A stretch of 64,000 bases of DNA from RYN-230 sp963760405. Its GTDB lineage: Bacteria > Actinomycetota > Actinomycetes > Streptosporangiales > Streptosporangiaceae. The first letter of the stretch is position 1. Each line of letters begins with the position of its first letter. Under the pieces are notes generated by a model, which saw only the letters and a program-made list of their open reading frames with translations, was not told where the DNA came from and did no database searches. A program made the translations under genes and the position numbers. Positions 54,756 through 63,116 of the stretch are shown piece by piece. The stretch is taken from the NCBI GenBank assembly GCA_963760405.1, contig CAVXCV010000002.1:682001-746000 (forward strand), given 5' to 3'.

Positions 54756-55712
54756 TCACCTCTTCCCGATGTCGGTGCCTGGGGCGGCGGTGCCGAAGCC
54801 CTTGATGAAGACGAAGGCGATGAGCACCACGCAGATGAAGATCAGGATCGAGATCGCGGACCCGATCCCCAGGTTCAGCGCCTTGAACAGGTTGTCCCAG
54901 CCGAGGATCGAGACCGATTCTGTGCCGTTGTTGCCCGCGGTCAGGATGAAGATGTTGTCGAATATCCGGAACGAGTCCAGTGTCCGGAACAGCACCGCCA
55001 CCAGGATGGCCGGCTTCATCAGCGGCACCGTGATCCGCCAGAAGCGCTGCCAGCCGGTGGCGCCGTCTACCTTGGCCGCCTTTTGCAGGTCCTCGGGCAC
55101 CAGGGAGAGCCCGGCCAGCAGCAGCAGCCCCATGAACGGCGTAGTCTTCCAGACCTCCGCCAGGATGATCACGGCAATCGCCTTGTACTGCGAGGTCAGC
55201 GGTGCGCTGTTGTTGAAAAGCGCGGACAGGTAGCCCTGGCCTGGGGTCCACGCGTACTGCCAGCCGTAGGCTGCGGCGACGGTCACGATCCCGTACGGGA
55301 TGAGCGCGGAGGTGCGGACCGTGCCCCGGCCGAACAGCGTCCGGTGCATGACCAGGGCCAGCAGCATGCCCAATACCAGAGTGATGGAGACCGAGACAAT
55401 AGTGATGAGCACCGTGATCCACAGCGCCTGCCACCAGTAGGGGGAGCTGAGCACCGCGGCATAGTTGGCGAACCCGACGAACTTGACGGCGTTCGGGAGC
55501 TCGAGATTATAGCGCTGCAGCGACAGCCAGATGGCGTAGGCGACTGGGTAGGCGGTGACCGCGATCATCACGATGACCGCCGGGGCGCATAGCAGCCAGC
55601 CGAGCCTGCGCTCCTCCCGCGCGCCCTCGGACAGCGGCGCTCTGCGTCGCCGGCCTGTGGTTTCCTTGACCTCCTCGGTACCGGCCACCTGGGTGCCTGT
55701 AGTGCTGGTCAT
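54756..55712 (-). CDS. sugar ABC transporter permease (MalF type)
   Basis: A 318-residue permease with six helices and EAA loop VPEDLQKAAKVDGATGWQRFWRITVPLMKPA. It begins with a hydrophilic segment (TSTTGTQVAGTEEVKE...RRRRAPLSEG). ATG 55712 is chosen because GGAGGGG precedes it. It pairs with the MalG-type permease; the substrate is probably an alpha-glucoside or similar sugar, as judged only from the nearby GH13 gene. Confidence 0.94.
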   Translation of the reverse strand: MTSTTGTQVAGTEEVKETTGRRRRAPLSEGAREERRLGWLLCAPAVIVMIAVTAYPVAYAIWLSLQRYNLELPNAVKFVGFANYAAVLSSPYWWQALWITVLITIVSVSITLVLGMLLALVMHRTLFGRGTVRTSALIPYGIVTVAAAYGWQYAWTPGQGYLSALFNNSAPLTSQYKAIAVIILAEVWKTTPFMGLLLLAGLSLVPEDLQKAAKVDGATGWQRFWRITVPLMKPAILVAVLFRTLDSFRIFDNIFILTAGNNGTESVSILGWDNLFKALNLGIGSAISILIFICVVLIAFVFIKGFGTAAPGTDIGKR

Positions 55713-55761
55713 CGGCCCCTCCATTCCTGCGCGGCCTGCCTGCCGCATACTGCCCGGCGGC

Positions 55762-57100
55762 TCATGGCACCAGGCCCTTCGACTGCAGGGCGTTGTTGAT
55801 ATTGGCGGCCATCTTCTTCTCCGTGTTCACCGGGTTGATGCCCGCCGGCGGCGAGGTCAGGTGCGAGATGTCGATGGATACGACCTGGTAGAGCGGCGTC
55901 TTCGGCCGGACGCTCGCGTGCTGCAGCGCGTACAGGATGTCGGCGTGGAACGGGTAGTCGGGGTACAGCTTCGGATCGCTGTACAGGCTGGCGATCGTCG
56001 GCGGGACGCCGCCGACCGTGGCGCCGATGAGCTGGTTCTGCTTGTCCCGCAGGCACTGCGCGGCCTGGAAGGCGAGCGACTTGTGCTGGGAGTAGGAGCT
56101 GACCGCGAGGTCCACCCCGCCGATCGTCACCTTGGTCGGTACGCCGGGGGTGATCTGCGGGTAGAGCGCCCACTTGAACACCTTGAACAGCTTGGGGTTG
56201 TCCGCCTTCATGGCCGGATATACGAACGGGTAGTTCAGCTGGAAGGCGGCGTTGCCGGCCTCCATCGCCAGCCGGTTGTCGTTCTCCATCTGCACCGCCA
56301 GCGACGGGTCCGCGCCGGCCGAGGTGGCGAGCTGCTTCATCATCGACAGGGCTTTCACCGCCGGCGCGCCCAGCGTGACCTTGGTCGCGGAGGCATTGAG
56401 CACGCTGCCGCCGGCGCTGTTCACCATCGTGTTGAACCAGACGGTGTTGCCCTCGTACTGGGCGCCCTGGATCTCAATGTAGTGCGGCTTGCCCTCCGCC
56501 TTCAGCTTCGCTGCGTCGGCGAGCATCTCCGCCCACGTCTTCGGCGGGTTCGGCACCAGGTCGGAGCGGTACCACAGCAGCTGGGTGTTGGTGTTGGCGG
56601 GCGCCGCGACGAGCTGGCCCTTCCACATCGCGGTCTGTAGCGCCAGGCTTGATCGTCCCGTTGATGACCTGCTGCTTGTCGGCGCCGGTCCACGGCACTA
56701 TCCAGCCGGCGTTGGCGAACTCGGCCTCCCAGGTGACGTCGAGGGCCATGATGTCGATCGAGGGGTCGTGCGCGGCCAGCCGCCGGACGAGCTGCAGTCG
56801 CTGGCTGTCGGATGAGGCGGGCAGGATCTGGTAGGAGATCGTGTACTTGCCACCGCTCTGCGCGTTGCAGTTCTTGATCTCGGCGTTGGTCGCCCCGGAG
56901 ACGTCGGGGTACTGGAAGAAGTTCAGCGTCACTGGCCCGGTGCTGGCACTGCTCGTGCCGCACGCGGCCAGCAGTCCGGTGGCCAGGATGCCGCCGGTCG
57001 CCCCGGCGATGAGATATCGGAAGCGGGTCTGGGCGGGCCGGCCGAAGGTACGTCCGCCGCGCCGCCGAGGCCTGGACTTGTGTGCACTGCGCCCGATCAT
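55762..57100 (-). CDS. sugar ABC transporter substrate-binding lipoprotein, frameshifted
   Basis: An extracellular solute-binding protein of family 1. The signal peptide RFRYLIAGATGGILATGLLAACGTSS has a lipobox with lipid Cys near residue 47. VTLNFFQYPD..., SIDIMALDVTWEAEFANAGWIVPW and, after the frame change, WKGQLVAAPANTNTQLLWYRSDLVPNPPKTWAEML are diagnostic. The frame breaks near 56645: the N-terminal frame continues as nonsense to 56474, while the C-terminal 288 residues are in another frame. Total length when rejoined is about 445 residues, normal for the family. First gene of the importer operon. Confidence 0.8.
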
Positions 57101-57441
57101 GGTGCCCTCCCGGCGCCGTGGCCTCGCGGCCGCTGAGAACTCCCCTCGTTGATCACAAGGCCACGCTAGAACCTTTACTCTGCGGCAACAAGGCCTGCAT
57201 ATTAGGGAAACAATTCACAATGCTTTCCGGTCGCAAAAGGGTTACAGAGTGAGCCTTGCCCCGCAGGCCCACGATGCGGAACTGCCCAGAAACGGGATCC
57301 GCAAACGGCACAAGGTATGGGTGCCACAAGGCACCAGCACCACAAGTTATGGGGGTACTGTCAACGCCACCGTAGACAACACCCCACCCACCCGTCTCAG
57401 CCGGAGCAGCGCGGGGACGCCCCCACCGGGCAGGCAGGTCC
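57101..57441. promoter_or_regulatory. AT-richer gap with importer promoter region
   Basis: No gene is supported. The part 57150-57250 is AT-rich and should hold the promoter of the ABC operon. GGAAA and TTTCC flank CAATTCACAATGC (57206-57228), a weak dyad that might be a LacI-type operator. Nothing stronger was seen. Confidence 0.3.
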
Positions 57442-58512
57442 TCAGCGGGCGGCGGTGATCGTAGCGCTGCCCAGCACGGTATCGCCGTCGTAGAGCACCG
57501 CGGCCTGGCCGCTGGCCACACCCTGGGCCGCCCGGTGCAGCCCGATCCGGAGCAGGCCGGAGTCCGGGGCCGCCGTGGCGGGATGGACCTCACCGTGCGC
57601 CCGCAGCTGGACCAGGCACTCCCGGCTCTCCAGCAGCGGGCCGCATCCCGTCCACACCGGCCGCTCGGCCACGATCTCGCGCACGTCCAGGGATTCCCGC
57701 GGGCCGACCGTGACGGTCCGCGACACCGGCTCGATGTCCAGCACGTAGCGGGGCCGGCCATCACTGGCCGGCCTGCCCACCCGCAGGCCCTTGCGCTGGC
57801 CGATGGTGAAGCCGTACGCGCCGTCGTGCGTGCCCAGCATCGTCCCGTCCGCATCCACGATGCGGCCCGGTGCACTGCCCAGCCGGGCGGCCAGGAACGC
57901 CCGGGTGTCGCCGTCCGGGATGAAGCACACGTCGTGGCTGTCCGGCTTCTCGGCCACCGCCATGCCGCGCGCGGCCGCCTCCGCGCGCACCTCGGCCTTG
58001 GTGGAGCCGCCCAGCGGGAACATGGCCCGGTCCAGCTGCGCCTGGGTCAGCACGGCCAGCACGTACGACTGGTCCTTGGCCAGGTCCACGCTGCGCCGCA
58101 GCTGGCCGCCGTCCAGCCGGGCATGATGCCCGGTGCACACCGCGTCGAAGCCGAGCGCGACCGCACGGTCCAGCACTGCGGCGAACTTGATCTTCTCGTT
58201 GCAGCGCAGGCAGGGGTTGGGCGTGCGGCCGCGGGCGTACTCGGCGACGAAGTCCGCCACTACGTCATCGGCAAAGCGCTCGGCCATGTCCCAGACGTAG
58301 AACGGGATGCCGATCACGTCGGCGGCGCGGCGGGCGTCCCGCGCGTCCTCCACCGTGCAGCAGCCGCGGGCGCCGGTCCGGTGCGACTGCGGGTTCGCGG
58401 ACAGCGCGAGATGGACGCCGGTCACCTCATGCCCGGCGTCCGCGGCCCGGGCGGCGGCCACGCTCGAGTCAACGCCGCCGGACATGGCGGCCAGCACGCG
58501 AAGGGGAGTCAC
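57442..58512 (-). CDS. mnmA: tRNA-specific 2-thiouridylase
   Basis: A 356-residue enzyme that thiolates U34 of Lys, Glu and Gln tRNAs. The PP-loop is LAAMSGGVDSSVAAARA. NPCLRCNEKIKFAAV and HDVCFIPDGDTRAFL carry the two catalytic Cys; GFTIGQRKGLRVG starts the C-terminal domain. The GTG at 58512 lies about 220 bp after the cysteine desulfurase, which supplies sulfur, so the pairing is functional. Confidence 0.96.
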   Translation of the reverse strand: MTPLRVLAAMSGGVDSSVAAARAADAGHEVTGVHLALSANPQSHRTGARGCCTVEDARDARRAADVIGIPFYVWDMAERFADDVVADFVAEYARGRTPNPCLRCNEKIKFAAVLDRAVALGFDAVCTGHHARLDGGQLRRSVDLAKDQSYVLAVLTQAQLDRAMFPLGGSTKAEVRAEAAARGMAVAEKPDSHDVCFIPDGDTRAFLAARLGSAPGRIVDADGTMLGTHDGAYGFTIGQRKGLRVGRPASDGRPRYVLDIEPVSRTVTVGPRESLDVREIVAERPVWTGCGPLLESRECLVQLRAHGEVHPATAAPDSGLLRIGLHRAAQGVASGQAAVLYDGDTVLGSATITAAR

Positions 58513-58696
58513 GAGCGTTATCCAAACCGGCTAGCGAGCGCAGGCCCGGAGGGCCCCGCGCAAGCGGTCAGTGCAGGTCCGGCGGTGAGCAGCATGAACA
58601 GGTCCTTTGCACAACGCGACGGCTGAGTTCGGCCGTCTATCGAGGTTATGCGGTCCGGGCCGCTCAGCGGGCGGCCCGCCGGGCCGTCCCGGCCAG

Positions 58697-58768
58697 TCAG
58701 TGCGCCGCACGCCGGACCCGCTCGACCACTTCTCAGCGCGCCGCACGCCGGGCCCGCTCGACCACTTC
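58697..58768. repeat. 36-bp tandem duplication of the nifS 3' end including its stop
   Basis: Copies at 58697-58732 and 58733-58768 match at 34 of 36 bases. The inner copy encodes EVVERARRAAR and the TGA of the desulfurase gene. The outer copy repeats the same 11 codons and a second TGA in the same frame. Confidence 0.95.
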
Positions 58769-59950
58769 ACCGATCACCGCGCCGAGCGCGTCCACATCCT
58801 CCTGAGTGGAGGTGTGCCCCAGCGAGAACCGCAGCGACCCGCGCGACCTGGCCTCATCCGCGCCCATGGCGAGCAGCACATGACTCGGCTGGGCCACGCC
58901 CGCGGTGCAGGCGGAGCCGGTGGAGCAGGCGATGCCCTTGGCGTCGAGCAGCATCAGCAGGGCGTCGCCTTCGCAGCCGGGGAAGGAAAAATGCGCGTTG
59001 CCGGGCAGCCGGGCGGGCCCGGGCGGCGCCCCGTTCAGGATCGCGTCCGGCACCGCGGCGAGCACCTGGGCGATCAGGTCGTCCCGCAGCGCGGCCAGCC
59101 GGACGATCTCGTCGTCCCGGCGCTTGGCCATGACCTCGGCCGCGACCGCGAACGCGCGGATCGCCGGGGCGTCCAGGGTGCCGGAGCGGATCTCGCTCTC
59201 CTGGCCGCCGCCGTGCAGCACGGGAACCGGCTGGACGCCCCGGGCCAGCAGCAGCGCTCCCGCCCCTACCGGGCCGCCGAACTTGTGCGCGGTGATGGTG
59301 AGCGCGTCCACCCCGCTGGCGGCGAAGTTGACCGGCAACTGGCCCGCCGCCTGAACCGCGTCGGTATGCAGCGGCACCCCGTGCTCGCGGGCGATAGTGG
59401 CCAGCTCGGCGATCGGCTGGATCGTGCCCACCTCGTTGTTCGCCCACATGACCGTGATCAGCGCGGCCCCCGCCGGGTCAGCCGCGATGGCGTCGGCGAG
59501 TACCTCCGGCTGGAGCAGCCCGGCCGCATCCACCGGCAGCCAGGCCTCCGTGGCCTGCTCGTGCGCGATCAGCCAGTGCGCGGAGTCCAGCACGGCATGA
59601 TGCTCGACCGTGGTGGCCAGCACCCGGCGGCGCGCCGGGTCAGCGGAGCGGCGGGCCCAGTACAGACCCTTGACCGCCAGGTTGTCGGCTTCGGTGCCTC
59701 CGCTGGTGAGGATGACCTCGCTCGGCCGGGCCCCGAAGACCTCCGCGATCTGCTCCCGGGACTCCTCCACCACCCGCCGGGCCCGGCGTCCCGCGTTGTG
59801 CAGCGACGACGGATTACCCAGCTGGGCGAGTTCCTCGGTCATCGCCGCCAGGGCCTCAGGCAGCAGCGGCGTGGTCGCCGCGTGGTCAAGGTAAGCCAGG
59901 CAGCCCGGCGCCGGCCGCGGGCGCCCGCCCGCACTGTTCACATACCCCAT
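58733..59950 (-). CDS. cysteine desulfurase (NifS/IscS family)
   Basis: A 405-residue PLP enzyme that removes sulfur from cysteine. AYLDHAATTPLLPEALAAM begins the conserved core; VEHHAVLDSAH and the PLP Lys in ALTITAHKFGGPVG are present, as are RSGTLDAP and the mobile Cys loop GIACSTGSACTAG. ATG 59950 follows GAGGG. It probably feeds MnmA just downstream. Its last 12 codons (with stop) are tandemly duplicated after the gene. Confidence 0.95.
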   Translation of the reverse strand: MGYVNSAGGRPRPAPGCLAYLDHAATTPLLPEALAAMTEELAQLGNPSSLHNAGRRARRVVEESREQIAEVFGARPSEVILTSGGTEADNLAVKGLYWARRSADPARRRVLATTVEHHAVLDSAHWLIAHEQATEAWLPVDAAGLLQPEVLADAIAADPAGAALITVMWANNEVGTIQPIAELATIAREHGVPLHTDAVQAAGQLPVNFAASGVDALTITAHKFGGPVGAGALLLARGVQPVPVLHGGGQESEIRSGTLDAPAIRAFAVAAEVMAKRRDDEIVRLAALRDDLIAQVLAAVPDAILNGAPPGPARLPGNAHFSFPGCEGDALLMLLDAKGIACSTGSACTAGVAQPSHVLLAMGADEARSRGSLRFSLGHTSTQEDVDALGAVIGEVVERARRAAR

Positions 59951-60067
59951 GACGGCCCTCAGCCTAATGCGCATTCCGGCCGCGGCGTACGCCGCGGCAG
60001 CTGCCCACTTCCCGGATCCGGCCCGGTCATCCGCTGGGCCCGGCCCGAGGGCCGAGCCCTCAGCTTC

Positions 60068-61036
60068 CTAGTTGCCCGAGCGCTGCTCGACCTGCTCGGT
60101 GAGCTGCGGCACGACCGCGAACAAGTCACCAACCACGCCGAAGTCGGCGAGCTCGAAGATGGGCGCCTCGGGGTCCTTGTTGATCACCATGATGGTCTTG
60201 GCGGTCTGCATGCCGGCCCGGTGCTGGATCGCACCGGAGATCCCGACCGCCACGTACAGCTGCGGGGACACGGTCTTCCCAGTCTGCCCGACCTGGAACT
60301 GGTGCGGGTACCAGCCCGCGTCGGTCGCGGCCCGGGACGCCCCCACCGCCGCGCCGAGCGAGTCCGCCAGCTTCTCGATCACGGCGAAGTTCTCCGCGTT
60401 GCCCACCCCGCGGCCGCCGGACACCACGATGGCCGCCTCGGTGAGTTCTGGCCGTTCACCGCGCTCGGCCACGACGCGCTCGGTGACCCGGACCGCCTTG
60501 GCCGCGTCGCTCAGCTCGACCCCGGCCGGCTCGATCTCGGCCGCGGCGGGCGCGGGCTCCGCGGCGGTGGAATTCGGCCGCACCGCGACGATGGGCGTGC
60601 CGGTGCGCACCCGGGACGCCACGATAATGGCCCCGCCGAAGATGGACTGCTCGGCGACCAGGCCGCCGTCCTCGCCCGGGGTGAGGCCAACCGCATCGGT
60701 GATCACCCCGGACCCCGTCTTGACCGCCAGCCTGCCCGCCACCTCCTTGCCCTCACCGGTGGCGGTGAGCAGCACGGCCGCGGGTGATTTCTGCGCGACC
60801 AGCGCGGCCAGCACCTCGGCCGCGGGGGCGACCACGCCGTCCTCGAACTCACTGCCCTCGGCCACGTAGACCTTGGCCGCGCCGAATTCGGCCAGCCGCT
60901 CCCGGCCGCCTTCCGCGCCGCCGCCGATCCATACGACCGACGGCTCGCCGAACTGGCGAGCCAGCGTCAGCAGCTCGCCGGTAACCTTCTTGACCGTCTC
61001 GCCGGAGTGCTCGGCAAGAACCAGGATCTCAGCCAT
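60068..61036 (-). CDS. etfA: electron transfer flavoprotein alpha subunit
   Basis: A 322-residue FAD-binding subunit of ETF, which carries electrons from acyl-CoA dehydrogenases. The C-terminal FAD domain is clear: AAIVVSGGRGVGNAENFAVIEKLADSLGAAVGASRAATDAGWYPHQFQVGQTGKTVSPQLYVAVGISGAIQHRAGMQ. The N-terminal MAEILVLAEHSGETVKKVTGELL is typical. It follows etfB with about 100 bp between, which contain a duplicated 3' end. Confidence 0.96.
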   Translation of the reverse strand: MAEILVLAEHSGETVKKVTGELLTLARQFGEPSVVWIGGGAEGGRERLAEFGAAKVYVAEGSEFEDGVVAPAAEVLAALVAQKSPAAVLLTATGEGKEVAGRLAVKTGSGVITDAVGLTPGEDGGLVAEQSIFGGAIIVASRVRTGTPIVAVRPNSTAAEPAPAAAEIEPAGVELSDAAKAVRVTERVVAERGERPELTEAAIVVSGGRGVGNAENFAVIEKLADSLGAAVGASRAATDAGWYPHQFQVGQTGKTVSPQLYVAVGISGAIQHRAGMQTAKTIMVINKDPEAPIFELADFGVVGDLFAVVPQLTEQVEQRSGN

Positions 61037-61117
61037 GGGTGGCAGCCCTTCCGTCGTCAGCAGGCGCATCGTGAGCGAATGCGCCGTCAGCGAACGCGTC
61101 GTCTCCGGACGCGCGGA

Positions 61118-61146
61118 GTCAGATGAATTCGCGGTCAGATGAATTT
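61118..61146. repeat. 16-bp-period duplication across the etfB stop
   Basis: GTCAGATGAATT occurs at 61118-61129 and 61134-61145. The second copy contains the etfB stop and its last Phe/Ile codons. Upstream, 61060-61110 holds weaker copies of a GCGnnTTCGCTGACG-like unit. Confidence 0.7.
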
Positions 61147-61914
61147 CTGCGCGGCCAGGAACTCAGCCGCCTTCACGCCACCGTCGCCCTCGTCCTTGAC
61201 GATCGTGCCCGCCTGCCGCGGCGGGCGCTTCGCGAAGCTCACCACCTCGGTGGCCGCCCCGGCCAGGCCCACCTGCCCCGGGTCGATCCCGGCGTCGGCC
61301 AGGCTGAGCGTCTCCACCGGCTTCTTCTTGGCCGCCATGATCCCCTTGAAGGACGGGTACCGCGGCTCGTTGATCTTCTCCACCACGCTGATCACGGCGG
61401 GCAGGCTTGCCTCCACCATGTCGTAGCCGTAGTCGGTCTGCCGGTGGATCCGCAGCTGGGTCCCGTCCACCTCGACCTTGCTGGCCAGCGACACCTGGGG
61501 CACGCCAAGCCGCTCGGCCAGCATCGCGGCCATCACGCCCATCCGTGCGTCCGTCAACTCCGCCCCCAGGATGACCAGGTCGAACCCGGTCCGGCCGAGC
61601 ACCTGGGCCAGCGCGGCCGACGTTTGCAGCGCATCCGACCCGGCCAGGCCGTCGTCGATGAGGTGCACCGCCTTGTCCGCGCCCATGGACAGCGCCTTGC
61701 GGATCGACTCGCTGGCCTTGTCCGGGCCCATGGTCAGGATCGTGACCTCGCCCCCGTGCGCCTCGGCCAGGCGCAGCCCTTCCTCGATCGCGTACTCGTC
61801 GAGTTCGTTGATGACCCCATCGACCGATGCCCGGTCCAGGCGCGAGTCATCGGGCCTCAGCGTGCGTTCGGCCCATGTGTCTGGCACCTGCTTCATGCAG
61901 ACGACGATGTTCAT
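61135..61914 (-). CDS. etfB: electron transfer flavoprotein beta subunit
   Basis: A 259-residue AMP-binding ETF subunit. NIVVCMKQVPDTWAERTLRPDD, VNELDEYAIEEGLRLAEAHGGEVTILTMGPDKASESIRKALSMGAD, the ETF signature region VEASLPAVISVVEKINEPRYPSFKGIMAAKKKPV and a C-terminal loop (FAKRPPRQAGTIV) are present. It precedes etfA on the same strand. Confidence 0.96.
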   Translation of the reverse strand: MNIVVCMKQVPDTWAERTLRPDDSRLDRASVDGVINELDEYAIEEGLRLAEAHGGEVTILTMGPDKASESIRKALSMGADKAVHLIDDGLAGSDALQTSAALAQVLGRTGFDLVILGAELTDARMGVMAAMLAERLGVPQVSLASKVEVDGTQLRIHRQTDYGYDMVEASLPAVISVVEKINEPRYPSFKGIMAAKKKPVETLSLADAGIDPGQVGLAGAATEVVSFAKRPPRQAGTIVKDEGDGGVKAAEFLAAQKFI

Positions 61915-61959
61915 GACCGGCGGCCGACCTCCTGCCTCGTATTGTCGTCTCCGGGACCG

Positions 61960-62100
61960 CCCTGGCGGGGCCGGGGTGAGCCCGGGATACTGCGGAGCAC
62001 CTCAAGGGTGCCAAATACCGTACCCGGGCGGGTAGCCCGGGCCGGCCTATGCGGCCCGGGCGGGTAACCAGGCCCGGGCCGACATCCTAGTTATCCAAGT
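61960..62100. repeat. imperfect CCCGGGCGGGTA repeats upstream of etfB
   Basis: CCCGGGCGGGTAGCC and CCCGGGCGGGTAACC lie about 30 bp apart within a GC-rich spacer between folD and etfB. The region also shows short hairpins. No gene is seen in 61915-62114. Confidence 0.4.
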
Positions 62101-62114
62101 TACTATCTAGTAGC

Positions 62115-63005
62115 TTACCCTGTTCCCGCCGCGGCCGCCGGGCCGCCGCTGGTGACATCGGCCATTGCCTCGGCCGCTTCCACCACGTTGGCCAGCAACA
62201 TGGCCCGGGTCATCGGGCCGACCCCGCCGGGCATCGGCGCCAGGTAGCCCGCCACCTCGACGACCTCCGGGGCCACGTCCCCGGTCAGCCCGGCGCCGGT
62301 CCGGGTGATTCCCACATCCAGCACGGCGGCGCCGGGCCGGATCATACCCGCGGTGACCAGCCCGGGCCGGCCTGCAGCCACGACCACGATGTCCGCCCGC
62401 CGGGTATGCGCGGCGAGATCCTTGGTCCCGGTGTGGCACAAGGTCACCGTCGCGTTCTCGGTGCGCCGGGTCAGCAGCAGGCCGAGGGCGCGGCCCACGG
62501 TGATGCCGCGGCCGATCACGGTGACGTCCGCCCCGGCGACCGGCACCTCGTAGCGGCGGAGGAGCTCGACGATCCCGCGCGGCGTGCACGGCAGCGGCCC
62601 GGGCTCGCCCAGTACCAGCCGGCCGAGGTTGAGCGGGTGCAGGCCGTCTGCGTCCTTCGCTGGGTCGATCAGGCCCAGCATCCGGCTCGCGTCCAGCCCG
62701 GCCGGCAGTGGCAGCTGGACCAGGTAGCCGGTACACGCCGGATCGGCGTTCAGTTCCCCGATCACCGCCTCGACCTGCTCCTGGGTGGCGTCGGCCGGCA
62801 GGTCCCGGCGGATGCTCGCGATACCCACCTCCGCGCAGTCCCGGTGCTTGCCGTTGACATAAGCGCGGCTACCCGGGTCATCGCCGACCAGCACGGTGCC
62901 CAGGCCGGGCACGACGCCGCGCTCGGCCAGCCGGGCCACCCGGCCGGCCAGCTCGCGCTTGATCACGGCGGCGGTCGCCTTGCCATCCAGGATCCGCGCG
63001 GTCAT
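62115..63005 (-). CDS. folD: methylenetetrahydrofolate dehydrogenase/cyclohydrolase
   Basis: A 296-residue bifunctional enzyme interconverting methylene-, methenyl- and formyl-THF with NADP. The catalytic Lys is in SRAYVNGKHRDC; QLPLPAGLD, DADGLHPLNLGRL and PCTPRGIVELLRRYEV are signatures, and VTVIGRGITVGRALGLLL binds NADP. ATG 63005. Here it lies downstream of purH, whose formyl donor it supplies. Confidence 0.96.
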   Translation of the reverse strand: MTARILDGKATAAVIKRELAGRVARLAERGVVPGLGTVLVGDDPGSRAYVNGKHRDCAEVGIASIRRDLPADATQEQVEAVIGELNADPACTGYLVQLPLPAGLDASRMLGLIDPAKDADGLHPLNLGRLVLGEPGPLPCTPRGIVELLRRYEVPVAGADVTVIGRGITVGRALGLLLTRRTENATVTLCHTGTKDLAAHTRRADIVVVAAGRPGLVTAGMIRPGAAVLDVGITRTGAGLTGDVAPEVVEVAGYLAPMPGGVGPMTRAMLLANVVEAAEAMADVTSGGPAAAAGTG

Positions 63006-63116
63006 CGGCCTTTCCTGCTCTCCCGGCCCGGTGCCAGATACTGCTGTGCCCGGTCCTCGCTCACCACGCCCCCTCGGCGGACTCTGTCTCGATAGCAGCT
63101 GGTCTCGATGGAAGTC

